Of a stretch of 64,000 nt of DNA, positions 53,981 through 63,382 are shown one piece after another. The position numbers were made by a program, and so were the translations under genes. Below the pieces are notes generated by a model. The model was not told the DNA's origin, did no database searches, and was given only the letters and a program-made list of their open reading frames with translations. Each line of letters begins with the position of its first letter. The first letter of the stretch is position 1. This DNA comes from Paraburkholderia ultramafica (GTDB lineage Bacteria; Pseudomonadota; Gammaproteobacteria; Burkholderiales; Burkholderiaceae), in contig NZ_CADIKK010000024.1 in NCBI RefSeq assembly GCF_902859915.1, positions 54,178 to 118,177 on the forward strand, given 5' to 3'.

Positions 53981-54588
53981 ATACAGCCGGAATCGGCTTA
54001 TAGGCTGCGAGACTCGGGAACCGTTGAACTCCCAGGATCATTTGCGACACGCCACATGCTGGTGTGCTTAAGTTCACTGGGGGTGTGTTCCTTTCTTGCC
54101 AAGAGCAACTATGTGACGGGCACCGCGTTGCAGAAGCTCAAGAAGCGTTTCTGGAAGCAGTCAGGGCATACGGCATTGGGCGGACACTGGAACGCATTGG
54201 CGGTTGGTTCATCGAACTCGTTGGCGCGTACATGAAAGGACGAATCTGTCCGTCCACTCGGAGATGAGGACGAAAGCCCGTGCGTCGTTTCGCCACACGG
54301 GCCTCGGGAGATGGGCAATCGGTATGAGCCGGAGCGAGTACTTGCGGGGAGGTGGTCGAGCCGGCTGCCCGAGTCGAGTGGGACTGCTACTTCGGAGGTG
54401 GAATTTCTACACGCAGGACAAGCACGGCTGTTCGGACGCAAGAGGCACTGCCCGGTTCCCTGCTCGCGTGGTCGGATTTGATTACACTGTCCGTGCTCCG
54501 ACGGCTCTGATTCCATGCTGTTACGCCCTGCTGCGAGATTACCGGCAGGACCTGACACGGCCATCGAGACCCGTACACAGGTTAAGGA
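53981..54588. other. Intergenic region, no gene seen
   Basis: About 600 bases between the methyltransferase start and the response regulator. A short plus-strand frame (54064-54267) has an amphipathic segment but no ribosome site or family. The response-regulator promoter must lie at the right end. Confidence 0.35.
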
Positions 54589-55308
54589 ATGCGTGTTCTG
54601 ATATATGAATGTGACGAAGCGCTTTTGGAAGTCCTTCGACAAGCCTTGCGCTCGAGGAATTACGCGGTCGACTGCGTGTGCAGCGGGCGGCATGCGGAGT
54701 TCTCGCTCAACACGGGGGTTTACGACCTCATCATCCTTGGCATTGAGGGACAGCAAGACAGCCTTTCTATCCTCAAGTCGTATCGCGCCGCCGGCCACAG
54801 AGCGACCGTCGTGGCTATAAGCTCGCGAGACTCCGTTGCTGAACGGACCGCGGCGCTTGAAGCTGGCGCCGACGATTGCATGGCAAAGCCCGTTGATGTG
54901 GACGAATTCCAGGCAAGAGTTCGTGCGCTCCTGAGGCGGCGTGCCGGACGACTGAGTTCCGTCGCGTTGCACGGCGCACTCACACTCGACGACGCTTCCT
55001 GCCGTGCGTGGTATGACGGCGAACTCGTCACGTTGGCTGCGAAGGAGTACGCGTTGGTGCGTATCATGCTCTCGGAGCCGACACACTTTTTTTCAGCGGC
55101 TGAACTGGAAGCGAAGGTGTACGGATGGGGTGACGAGGTGCAGAGTAATACTATCCAGGTGCACATATACAACCTGCGAAAGAAGCTCGGAAACGAGTTC
55201 ATCGAGACGCGGCATGGTACAGGTTACCGGCTGGCGCTCGCGGAACCGAGTGCCGATGCACTGGCTCCACCGGGTTCGAATCGGATAACTTGCATTGAAG
55301 ATAGCTAG
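54589..55308 (+). CDS. OmpR-family response regulator lacking the phospho-acceptor aspartate
   Basis: 239 residues. The receiver has Glu/Asp at YECDE (7-10) and Lys in CMAKP, but the third strand reads YDLIILGIEG: position 51, normally Asp, is Gly. The C-terminal winged helix is intact (LAAKEYALVRIMLS, YGWGDEVQSNTIQVHIYNLR, GTGYRL). No histidine kinase is adjacent. The protein probably acts without phosphorylation, by dimerisation, a ligand or constitutive binding. Confidence 0.82.
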   Translation: MRVLIYECDEALLEVLRQALRSRNYAVDCVCSGRHAEFSLNTGVYDLIILGIEGQQDSLSILKSYRAAGHRATVVAISSRDSVAERTAALEAGADDCMAKPVDVDEFQARVRALLRRRAGRLSSVALHGALTLDDASCRAWYDGELVTLAAKEYALVRIMLSEPTHFFSAAELEAKVYGWGDEVQSNTIQVHIYNLRKKLGNEFIETRHGTGYRLALAEPSADALAPPGSNRITCIEDS

Positions 55309-55539
55309 CCGCGACCTGGTCGACGCTGGAGTCACGTTACATCCGTCTAGCGTCCACGCTCTCTTCACTAACGAGATTGAGCTTGACGAAGCCAATATGA
55401 TGGTGCAAAGGAGGAGATGGCGCTCTGTGCAGAAGCGCTTTGAGCATACGGTCAAAGGCTGTGAACCAGGACCGGTGTCATGAGTTGAGCAGGTTCACGC
55501 AAGAGCGGGGGCAAGGAGCAGCGTCCCGCTTAGCCGACT

Positions 55540-56256
55540 TTAAAGTGCCGGCCACAGAAAAGCGATTAGAGGGACGACCAGGGCAGTTATGAGCCCATTG
55601 AGACCAATGCCAATCGCAGCAAACGCCGCGGCGAGACCATTAAGCGGTGCGACTTGCGCTGCGGCGATACCGCTTCCGGCTACGCCGGCCGCGAGCCCGT
55701 GTGAGCGCCAGTCGTCAATGCGTAACCAACGAAGAACCGTTTGTCCAACTACGGCTGCGACAATGCCACCGGCGATTGCCAGCGCCGCTGTCAACGCCGG
55801 AATACCACCAACCTCCTGTGAAACAGCCATCGCGATTGGGGTTGTTACCGCTTTTGGTGCCATCGACAAGGCGACATCTCGACCGCCATCCAGCAGCCAC
55901 ACAACCGCGACGCCACTTACTGTCGCCGTGACAGAACCAGCTAGAAGGGCTAGGCCGAGTCCGTGCAAGCTCCTGCGAATGTGCTCGACATTGAGGGCGA
56001 GAGGTACGGCGAGCGCTACTGTCGCAGGTCCGAGAAGGAAGTTGATGAACTGCGCTCCAGCGAAGTATTCGCTGTACGGTGTGCCCGTTATCCGTAATAC
56101 CACGACCATGAGCACAATCGCGATGAGCACAGGATTGGCAATGGGTGATTGACGACACAGACGCTGCACAACCTGTCCGGCGGCAAATGCCGCGACGGTT
56201 AGCGTAAGCCACAGCAGCGGGGTCGGAGCAAGAGGTGTCCAGATTGTCGTGAACAT
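55540..56256 (-). CDS. lrgB: LrgB-family membrane protein
   Basis: 238 residues from the ATG at 56256, with about seven membrane segments and the family sequences LLGPATVALAVPLALN, APKAVTTPIAMAVSQ and AAGVAGSGIAAAQ. LrgB partners LrgA in the holin/antiholin-like CidAB/LrgAB system; in some bacteria the pair carries pyruvate or glycolate. It is 17 bases downstream of lrgA and cotranscribed. Confidence 0.88.
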   Translation of the reverse strand: MFTTIWTPLAPTPLLWLTLTVAAFAAGQVVQRLCRQSPIANPVLIAIVLMVVVLRITGTPYSEYFAGAQFINFLLGPATVALAVPLALNVEHIRRSLHGLGLALLAGSVTATVSGVAVVWLLDGGRDVALSMAPKAVTTPIAMAVSQEVGGIPALTAALAIAGGIVAAVVGQTVLRWLRIDDWRSHGLAAGVAGSGIAAAQVAPLNGLAAAFAAIGIGLNGLITALVVPLIAFLWPAL

Positions 56257-56273
56257 GGTTACGGTTCCTGTCT

Positions 56274-56669
56274 CTAGCGAGTGAATGGTGTACCCGAGGA
56301 AGAGCGCTCGGCGCGTCGCATCACTCGATGCATGACCACGCCGGTCACGATGAGACCGAGAATCGTTGAAACAAAGACGCCAGCGACGATTGGCAGCCAC
56401 GCGCGCCGCAGCACGCTCAGCTCCGCAATGATTCCAACGCCAGCAGGCACAAAGAGCAACCCCATGTTCGAAATCAGCGTCGAGGCGCTCTTCTCTAACA
56501 TTGACGGGCCTGTCGGGGTATGCGCGAGCCAACTCCTGGCTGGCCCGATGAGCGCGAGAGCCAGAACGAACATGCCAACGACCGGTCCGGGCAGCGGCAG
56601 GTGGAGAAGTCGGCGGAGCACCTCTCCAATTAGTTGTGCGCCAATCAGGGTAACTATTGCGAACGGCAT
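56274..56669 (-). CDS. lrgA: LrgA/CidA-family holin-like protein
   Basis: 131 residues, four membrane segments, family motif LPLPGPVVGMFVLALAL, and a later LLFVPAGVGI. The frame extends upstream without family likeness, so I start at the ATG at 56669. It is followed by lrgB in the typical order. No LytTR/LytS-type regulator is next to it; a response regulator on the other strand (54589) is more than 900 bases downstream. Confidence 0.85.
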   Translation of the reverse strand: MPFAIVTLIGAQLIGEVLRRLLHLPLPGPVVGMFVLALALIGPARSWLAHTPTGPSMLEKSASTLISNMGLLFVPAGVGIIAELSVLRRAWLPIVAGVFVSTILGLIVTGVVMHRVMRRAERSSSGTPFTR

Positions 56670-56760
56670 GTCAGTTATGGGATTACTTTTCAGGGGAAAA
56701 ACGTATGATACGGTTGACGCGCGTGCCGTGCTGGAAGGAACGGCACGCCTGTGCTCCCAA

Positions 56761-58272
56761 CTACTTCGAAACAGGCATCGCGAATTCGGCACCCTTGTCG
56801 ATGCTTTCAGGCCAGCGCTGCATGATCGACTTCTGCTTTGTGTAAAACCGTACGCCTTCCTCGCCGTATGCATGCGTGTCGCCGAACAGGCTGCGCTTCC
56901 AGCCGCCAAATCCGTGCCATGCCATCGGAACCGGAATGGGCACGTTGATGCCGACCATGCCCACCTGAATCTGGCGGCCGAACTCGCGAGCAACATTCCC
57001 GTCACGTGTGTAGCACGCGACACCGTTACCAAATTCGTGGTTGTTGACGAGTTCAACCGCTTCGGCGAAATTCTTGACACGTACGCATGCGAGGACCGGT
57101 CCAAAGATTTCTTCTTTGTAGATTCGCATTTCGGGCGTTACGTGGTCGAACAGCGTGCCACCCGTAAAGAAGCCTTCTTCACGTCCCGTTACCTTCAGCC
57201 CGCGGCCGTCGACTACGAGCTGGGCACCTTCCTCGACACCGACCCCGATGTAGTTTTCGATGCGCTCCAATGCTTGCCTCGTGACGATGGGGCCCATTTC
57301 CGCGTCGGGCTCCATGCCGTCTTTAACCACGAGGCTGCGAGCACGTTCTGCAAGTCGCGGAATGATTTTGTCTGCGATGTCGCCGACCAGGACCGCGACA
57401 GAGATTGCCATGCATCGCTCACCGGCCGAGCCATACCCCGCGCCAATCAAGGCGTCGACAGCCTGCTCCAGGTCCGCATCGGGCATGACTACCATGTGGT
57501 TCTTGGCACCCCCCAAGGCCTGAACGCGCTTGCCGTGCTTCGCGCCAGTTTCGTAAATGTAGTTTGCAATCGGCGTAGAGCCGACAAAGCTCACTGCGCA
57601 GACGTCCGGATGGTGAAGCAACGCATCGACCACTGTCTTGTCACCCTGTACAACGTTAAAAACACCGTCGGGCAGACCAGCTTCTTTCAGCAGACGAGCC
57701 ATGAAGATTGCAGCGGAGGGGTCGCGCTCGCTCGGCTTCAGGATGAAGGTGTTGCCAGCGGCGATTGCCACCGGATACATCCAGCACGGGACCATGCAGG
57801 GAAAGTTGAACGGCGTGATACCCGCGACGACGCCGAGGGGTTGGCGAACCGTCCAGTTGTCCATGCCGGTCGACACCTGCTCGGTGTAGTCGCCCTTGAG
57901 GAGCTGAGGGATGCCGCAAGCGAATTCGATGATATCGATGCCGCGGGCGACTTCGCCTAGCGCATCGGAGAACACTTTGCCGTGTTCAGCCGTGATGATA
58001 GCTGCGAGCTCGTTTTTGTGACGGTTCATCAACTCGAGGAATCTGAGCATGACGCGAGCACGACGGATAGGCGGAATGTTGGCCCACTTCGGAAAAGCAG
58101 CCTTCGCGGCCGCGACCGCGGTGTCGACGTCGGCAGTCTCGCCAAGCAGGAGTTGGCGCTGCGACTTGCCCGTCGCGGGGTTGAAGACTGGCTGCGTGCG
58201 CGTGCTGACACCGCGCGCATCGGCGCCCCCAATGAAATGCACAACGTCTGCCGTATCCTGGTAAGTCTGCAT
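56761..58272 (-). CDS. mmsA: MmsA, methylmalonate-semialdehyde dehydrogenase (CoA-acylating)
   Basis: 503 residues with the family order: ITPFNFPCMVPCW, the SFVGSTPIANYIY cofactor region, catalytic cysteine in GSAGERCMAIS, and KEEIFGPVLACV. MmsA oxidises malonate- or methylmalonate-semialdehyde to acetyl- or propionyl-CoA in valine, myo-inositol or beta-alanine catabolism. Start at 58272 is preferred since the earlier frame is unlike the family. It is divergent from a LysR regulator, so its induction is probably under that protein. No mmsB or iol gene is near. Confidence 0.92.
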   Translation of the reverse strand: MQTYQDTADVVHFIGGADARGVSTRTQPVFNPATGKSQRQLLLGETADVDTAVAAAKAAFPKWANIPPIRRARVMLRFLELMNRHKNELAAIITAEHGKVFSDALGEVARGIDIIEFACGIPQLLKGDYTEQVSTGMDNWTVRQPLGVVAGITPFNFPCMVPCWMYPVAIAAGNTFILKPSERDPSAAIFMARLLKEAGLPDGVFNVVQGDKTVVDALLHHPDVCAVSFVGSTPIANYIYETGAKHGKRVQALGGAKNHMVVMPDADLEQAVDALIGAGYGSAGERCMAISVAVLVGDIADKIIPRLAERARSLVVKDGMEPDAEMGPIVTRQALERIENYIGVGVEEGAQLVVDGRGLKVTGREEGFFTGGTLFDHVTPEMRIYKEEIFGPVLACVRVKNFAEAVELVNNHEFGNGVACYTRDGNVAREFGRQIQVGMVGINVPIPVPMAWHGFGGWKRSLFGDTHAYGEEGVRFYTKQKSIMQRWPESIDKGAEFAMPVSK

Positions 58273-58378
58273 TTGATACTCTCCGACTTGATTGTTTAGT
58301 GTTCGCAGTTTAGGGGCGAGAAATGGGCTCGGAAAGCGATCGAAACGAAACTTATTGTTTTTTTGGGTGAACAATCGA

Positions 58379-59326
58379 ATGTCGGATATTCAGAGCGTGG
58401 AAGGCCTGTGGGTTCATCTGCACTGGCTTATCGTGTTGGCAGAACAGGGTTCGTACACGAAGGCTGCGGCCCGGTTGAATGTCAGCAAGGCCGCCATGAG
58501 CCAGAAGATTACCGAGTTGGAACGAACCGCCGGCATCGCACTTGTGCAGCGGACGACACGCAGCGTGCGGTTCACCGACGCGGGGGAGAGGTTGGTAGAA
58601 AGCACACGCGCGCAGTTCGAGGAGATTGCTTCCAGCTTCCTGAACGTCCGTGAAATGGCCGGCGTAGCGCGCGGACTGGTGAGGGTCACGGCGCCTGTCG
58701 CATTTGCCCGTCAGCAACTGGTGCCCAGGATGCATCAGTTCTTGCGAGCGAATCGAGAGGTCAAAGTCGAACTCGAGGTCTCAGACCGGTTAAGCGCAAT
58801 CTCAACTGAGGGATTTGACCTGGCAATCCGGCACAGCGCGCAAGTGCCAGAGACACACGTCGCAGTGAAGCTGTGCGACACGAGGTCGGTGATTGTCGCG
58901 ACCCGACGATATCTGGAGGAGCGCGGGCGCCCCGGGCAGCCGTCCGACCTGACGCGCCACGACTGTCTGTTTTATCCCCGGGCGCGTGGCGCAGCTGAAT
59001 GGACCTTCCGGTCGAACGCTGAAAAGCGGGTGCCCGAGCCGACCCAGGTAGTTACCGTGGACGGCCCCTTTGCGGCGAACAACAGCGAGTCGCTTCGCGA
59101 CGCTGCGCTGGACGGACTTGGAATTGCGCTGCTTCCTGATTTCACCGCACAGGCAGCGGTGTTGGACGGACGGCTAGAGGTATTGCTTGAAGACTGGCGG
59201 CCCACTGGCGCGTTCGCTGACCAGCTTTTCGTGGTGAGACCTTATGCTTCGCAGGTTCCGCGAGCCATTGGCCTCTTCGTAGCGCATCTGCGCGACTCAT
59301 TCGTGAAAGGGTTTCCGTTGCGCTGA
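58379..59326 (+). CDS. LysR-family regulator
   Basis: 315 residues from the ATG at 58379: helix-turn-helix HLHWLIVLAEQGSYTKAAA, then LNVSKAAMSQKITELE and a C-terminal effector domain in which GFDLAIRHSAQVPETHV is the usual LysR core. It is divergent from mmsA with about 106 bases between starts, which is the classic arrangement for a LysR protein controlling the neighbouring catabolic gene. Effector unknown. Confidence 0.87.
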   Translation: MSDIQSVEGLWVHLHWLIVLAEQGSYTKAAARLNVSKAAMSQKITELERTAGIALVQRTTRSVRFTDAGERLVESTRAQFEEIASSFLNVREMAGVARGLVRVTAPVAFARQQLVPRMHQFLRANREVKVELEVSDRLSAISTEGFDLAIRHSAQVPETHVAVKLCDTRSVIVATRRYLEERGRPGQPSDLTRHDCLFYPRARGAAEWTFRSNAEKRVPEPTQVVTVDGPFAANNSESLRDAALDGLGIALLPDFTAQAAVLDGRLEVLLEDWRPTGAFADQLFVVRPYASQVPRAIGLFVAHLRDSFVKGFPLR

Positions 59327-59737
59327 TGGCCTCGAAGCTCACAAGCTCGGCATTCGTGGCGCACGCGGCACGCCCGGTTATCTGTTTGAATTCTTCGAGC
59401 CTCTGCGTTCGAAGAAGCAACTGAAATCAGTGACGGGAAAAGCTTCCGAAGCGGTTCGGGGCCTTGAGCGACGCGGTCGCCAGCGAAGAATTTCCGCGTC
59501 GCCAGGCGGATGCTTTTCGTAACCGTCCGATCACGACCGCACTTGACAGCGTTGTTGTGGAAGGGTTGACCAGTCGTCGCCTCAACGTCCTCTGAATAGG
59601 TGGTCAATCGCCCCTCTTTTCCCTCGTTTGGTTCAGCCCCCGGCTCGTATCATGGGCTGCACGTTCTGGTTAATGCAGTAGGTCGGACACGTTGTGGGTT
59701 ACAAAATCCTGTCAATTTCTATCGAAGGAAGAGATAC
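59327..59737. other. Intergenic region upstream of the peptide/ATP-grasp operon
   Basis: About 410 bases. No domain-bearing frame is seen. It should hold the promoter of the small peptide ORF that follows; the stretch before its GAAGGAAGAG ribosome site has no obvious box. Confidence 0.4.
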
Positions 59738-59929
59738 ATGCCAATTGCAAAGCAACGCGCGAGCTCGTCCAGGTTGTCCCTCATAGCGTCGAGTGCTGTC
59801 GCGATGCCTGCGGGATGTGAAGCAACCACAGCCGGGTCGATGCCACAACGATGGTTCGACGAAGAAATCGGCTACATCGGCGACATGCCGGCGTGCACCC
59901 GCATTCCGACTGACACCCACCGTCAATGA
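59738..59929 (+). CDS. Small peptide ORF, possible precursor peptide
   Basis: 63 codons. GAAGGAAGAG lies just before the ATG, so it is probably translated. The sequence begins basic and Ser-rich (MPIAKQRASSSRLSLIASSA), is not a good signal peptide, and ends in an acidic/aromatic and Cys-, Thr- and Pro-rich region (WFDEEIGYIGDMPACTRIPT). This shape, leader-like then side-chain-rich, resembles a ribosomal peptide precursor, and it lies directly upstream of an ATP-grasp ligase. It could equally be an unrelated short protein. Confidence 0.4.
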   Translation: MPIAKQRASSSRLSLIASSAVAMPAGCEATTAGSMPQRWFDEEIGYIGDMPACTRIPTDTHRQ

Positions 59930-60012
59930 CCTGAGTGCACTTCACGCAAGAAGTAATGCCGGCGAGCGCATTCTTTCGCCCCCGGGTATAGCTCCACCGA
60001 AACGCGCCATTC

Positions 60013-61281
60013 ATGAATACTGTTCGAACTGAATTAACGGGTGATGCCGGCCCTCCATCAATGCATCAGCCACTGGGACTGGCTACCTTGCTGCGGGCGG
60101 CAACGGCCGGGAGCGATCTGACGCCGCTGGGGGCAAGCCTGCTCGAGCATGTAAAGCACCATGACGACCCGTACGCTCTGCTCGATTTGTCGCTCGTGTT
60201 GCAAATGAAATACCAGAAGGCGGCCGCTCTCGCCGTCCAGCAGCAGGCGCTTCAAATGACCAGACATTACCGGTTAAAGAGCGCCCAGACGATCCAGGCT
60301 CCTTTGAAGGTGCTGGCGCTCAAGGCTCCGGGCGATCTGATGGCCAATACGCCTTTTGAGTGCCTGCTTGAGGACGCCGACCTGCAGATAGAGGTCCTGT
60401 ATGTCGACGCGCGGCCGCTGGGGGATGCCGAGTTGCCCGAGCACGACGTTATCTTCGTTGCGGCCTGCGCGTCGGATGAAACCGCGGACGTTCTTACCCG
60501 GATCGCGTCGCTGACCAGCGGGACGGGTTGCCGCGTACTAAACCGGTCCGAACACGTTACGAAGACAATGCGTGACACCGCCTATGCTCTGTTGGGCGCT
60601 GCCCCCGGTATCTGTATGGCCCACACGGTGCGCCTGTCCCGTGAGCGGGTCAACGAAGTGGCTTCGGGAGCGCTGCAGTTGTCCGAGGTAGTCGGCGCAA
60701 ACTATCCAGTCATCATACGGCCGACAGGATCGCACGCCGGACAAGGTCTGGCAAAAGCGTCTGACGCTCAGGAACTCGCGCGCTACCTGGCTGAGTCTGA
60801 CGCCATGGAATACTACATGGCGCCTTTTATCGACTACAGCAGCGCCGACGGTCTGTTTCGCAAATACCGGATCGTGATGATCGAGGGAACGCCATTCGTA
60901 TGCCATATGGGCATCTCGAAGGAATGGATGGTTCACTACCCTTACGTGGAAATGACGACGCATCCTGACCGGCGAGAGGAAGAAGCGCAACTGATGGCGA
61001 GCTTTGACACCGATTTTGCTGTGCGTCACCGCGAGGCGTTTCGCCACGTCGCGGAATTGACCGGCCTCGATTACGTCGGATTCGATTGTGCTGAAACGAG
61101 CGACGGCCGGCTGCTCATATTCGAGATCGCGACGGGCATGGTTGTGCATGACATGGACGACCAGAGCATCTTTCCTTATAAGGCTCCGCAAATTCGCCGG
61201 GTTGCTGACGCCTTTCATGACATGCTGCGCCGCGCGGCCGCGAACGCAAACAAAATCCAACGACTGGCCTCGGAGGCATAG
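60013..61281 (+). CDS. ATP-grasp ligase with N-terminal TPR-like region
   Basis: 422 residues. Residues 40-95 look like one or two tetratricopeptide-type helix pairs (DPYALLDLSLVLQMKYQKAAA). The C-terminal 230 residues form an ATP-grasp fold: YPVIIRPTGSHAGQG (glycine loop, with Arg at the usual Lys position), FRKYRIVMIEGTPFVCHMGI, and metal site DYVGFDCAETSDGRLLIFEI. It should join a carboxylate to an amine using ATP. The stop overlaps the next start by one base (TAGTG), so the two are cotranslated. Substrates unknown. Confidence 0.78.
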   Translation: MNTVRTELTGDAGPPSMHQPLGLATLLRAATAGSDLTPLGASLLEHVKHHDDPYALLDLSLVLQMKYQKAAALAVQQQALQMTRHYRLKSAQTIQAPLKVLALKAPGDLMANTPFECLLEDADLQIEVLYVDARPLGDAELPEHDVIFVAACASDETADVLTRIASLTSGTGCRVLNRSEHVTKTMRDTAYALLGAAPGICMAHTVRLSRERVNEVASGALQLSEVVGANYPVIIRPTGSHAGQGLAKASDAQELARYLAESDAMEYYMAPFIDYSSADGLFRKYRIVMIEGTPFVCHMGISKEWMVHYPYVEMTTHPDRREEEAQLMASFDTDFAVRHREAFRHVAELTGLDYVGFDCAETSDGRLLIFEIATGMVVHDMDDQSIFPYKAPQIRRVADAFHDMLRRAAANANKIQRLASEA

Positions 61282-62375
61282 TGAAGTCCAACGCATTGAA
61301 TTTTTCCGGTGGTCCCGGAGCGCTCCCTGAAACGGTGCTGGAGCAGACGCGCATCGCGATTACCGCGTTGCCGGAAACCGGCATCTCCGTACTCGGCATG
61401 AGCCATCGCTCGGACTGGTTTCGCTCCATACTGGACGAAGCGGACCGGAATCTGCGCGCTCTGCTCGGTATATCCGACGACTACGCCATTACCTTTCAGC
61501 AAGGGGGCAGCAGTCTGCAGTTCGCGACGATCCCGATGAATTTTGCCGCGCAAGGATTCGCCCCGCCCGAATATGTGACGTCCGGCTACTGGAGCGGTCG
61601 GGCGACCTCCGAAGCGGCCAAGGTGACGGAGAGGAAAGTTGCGTGGGACGGCCACACGACGGGCTACCGGCAGTTGCCCGCCCTCGATAAACTGGACATT
61701 TCCGGCGACGCCGCCTATCTGCACTATGTGTCGAACGAGACCGTGGAAGGCTTGCAATTTCCGGCTTGCGAAGAGGCGACGCAGGTACCGCTGATTGCGG
61801 ACATGTCGTCCGATTTTCTGTCGAAGCCTATTCGGCCAGACGCATACGCGATGATTTATGCTCACGCGCAGAAAAACCTGGGTCCGGCTGGGGTAACGGT
61901 AACAGTAATCAAGCGTTCGCTGCTTGAACGGATCCCCGACGGCTTGCCGACGATCCTCGATTTTCGCACCCACGTCTCGCACGGTTCCAACTACAACACG
62001 CCGCCTGTATTCGCGATCTATGTGTTGACGTTGATTACGCGTTGGCTGCGCTTCAATGTTGGCGGTCTGCACGCGATGCAAAGCATCAATGAGAGAAAGG
62101 CGCGACGGCTGTATGACACGCTGGACGCTTTGGAGGGGGTCGTGACCATTCACGCGGACCGTCGCTGGCGCTCACAAATGAACGTCGCTTTTAAGTTCGG
62201 TGATTCGCGGCTCGGCGATGCGTTTATCGAGGCGGCTCGTGAACAGGGTATCGTTGGACTAGAGGGGCACCGTTCAATTGGCGGGTTGCGTGCGTCTCTA
62301 TACAACGCCGTTACAGAGCAGGCCGTGGACATTCTGGCAAACGCACTAACCGAATTCAGTATGCAACGGGCCTGA
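61281..62375 (+). CDS. SerC-like class V aminotransferase
   Basis: 364 residues, the size of phosphoserine aminotransferase. NFSGGPGALPETVLE at the N-terminus is the serC start; the cofactor lysine is in YAHAQKNLGPAG, with the C-terminal HRSIGGLRASLYNAV also typical. The main serC of such genomes lies elsewhere in a housekeeping cluster, so this copy may serve a special pathway together with the ATP-grasp partner. The GTG start overlaps the ligase stop. Confidence 0.82.
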   Translation: MKSNALNFSGGPGALPETVLEQTRIAITALPETGISVLGMSHRSDWFRSILDEADRNLRALLGISDDYAITFQQGGSSLQFATIPMNFAAQGFAPPEYVTSGYWSGRATSEAAKVTERKVAWDGHTTGYRQLPALDKLDISGDAAYLHYVSNETVEGLQFPACEEATQVPLIADMSSDFLSKPIRPDAYAMIYAHAQKNLGPAGVTVTVIKRSLLERIPDGLPTILDFRTHVSHGSNYNTPPVFAIYVLTLITRWLRFNVGGLHAMQSINERKARRLYDTLDALEGVVTIHADRRWRSQMNVAFKFGDSRLGDAFIEAAREQGIVGLEGHRSIGGLRASLYNAVTEQAVDILANALTEFSMQRA

Positions 62376-62540
62376 ACAGCAATCCCGGTTCTCACGTGCG
62401 CCGCGCCTGCGCGACGCGGGCGTTGACCACCGGGTGCATGGCCAGCCGCATGCCAGCGACCACGCACCTGGATGGATCAAACTCGGCATGGGCGCCCGCA
62501 CCAAGCGCGCGTCGTAGACACAGCCGCTACCTGCTACCCG

Positions 62541-63380
62541 CTACTTCTGCACCTGGTCGCGCCAGCGATATTGCTGCTTCCAGCCGAGCAGTCGCTTCAG
62601 CTTCTCATTGCTCAGGAGCGTTTCGAACTCGCCAAGCTGCTTCCTGACTGGCACTTCCGGGTAGAAACGCTTCAGCAATTCGGCCGTTGGCAGATCGGAC
62701 GACACATCGTCGGCGGCGACGTTCATCACTTCGAAGCCGAGGCCATCCTTTTCGATGCCGAGGCGACAGGCGGTTGCCAGATCGCGTCCGTCGATATAGC
62801 TCCACGCGATGCGCTTGCGCAGGCCCGGGTCCTTGAGCCACGTCGGGAATTTTTGATAGTCGACCGGATCGAGCACGTTGCCGATCCGGAAGCAATAGAT
62901 GTCCGCGCCGGTGCGAGCATGAAATGCCTTTGCCGTCACTTCGTTGATAACCTTGGACATCGCGTAGCTGTCCATCGGGTCGACCGGGTATGCCTCGTCG
63001 AGCGGGAAGTATTCCGGGTTCCGGTGTCGATGCGCGAACACGACCCCATAAGTGGTCTCGCTGGACGCCACGATGACCTTCTTGATGCCGAGCTTCGAAG
63101 CCGCATCGAGCACGTTGTAGGTCGCCATTACGTTGATGCGGAATACTTCGTTGTCGGTGGTCACGAGAATCCGCGGGATCGCCGCGAAATGCACGATCGC
63201 GTCGACAGGGTGGGGTTCGAGGTCTTCATCGAATTCGCGTGGGCTCGTCGTCGATGCCAGCGCGTTGAAGACCTGGCCCGCGTCCGTCAGGTCGGTGAGC
63301 AGCGTGCGCGCGGTGCCCTTTGCCATCGGCACGCGGTCGATGTTGAGCACTTCGTAGCCGTGCGCGACGAGGTCCTCCAC
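62541..63380 (-). pseudogene. NAD-dependent sugar epimerase, N-terminus missing
   Basis: 280 residues of an extended SDR/epimerase: HFAAIPRILVTTDNEVFRIN, the catalytic YAMSKVIN (YxxxK), and CFRIGNVLDP, which are UDP-glucose-4-epimerase-like. The frame opens at the sequence V-EDLVAHGYEVLNIDR, which in this family follows the NAD-binding GxxGxxG loop; the first 15-20 residues with that loop are gone. The break is directly next to a sugar-binding protein fragment on the other strand. Confidence 0.75.
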
Positions 63381-63382
63381 GG

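Noticed and set aside
54064..54267. Short plus-strand frame upstream of the response regulator
   Set aside because: No ribosome site and no recognisable fold; it may be chance.
54109..55086. 325-codon minus-strand open frame over the response regulator
   Set aside because: It lies opposite a real winged-helix gene and shows no domain or start signal.
56281..57960. 559-codon plus-strand frame opposite lrgA and mmsA
   Set aside because: Antisense of confident genes.
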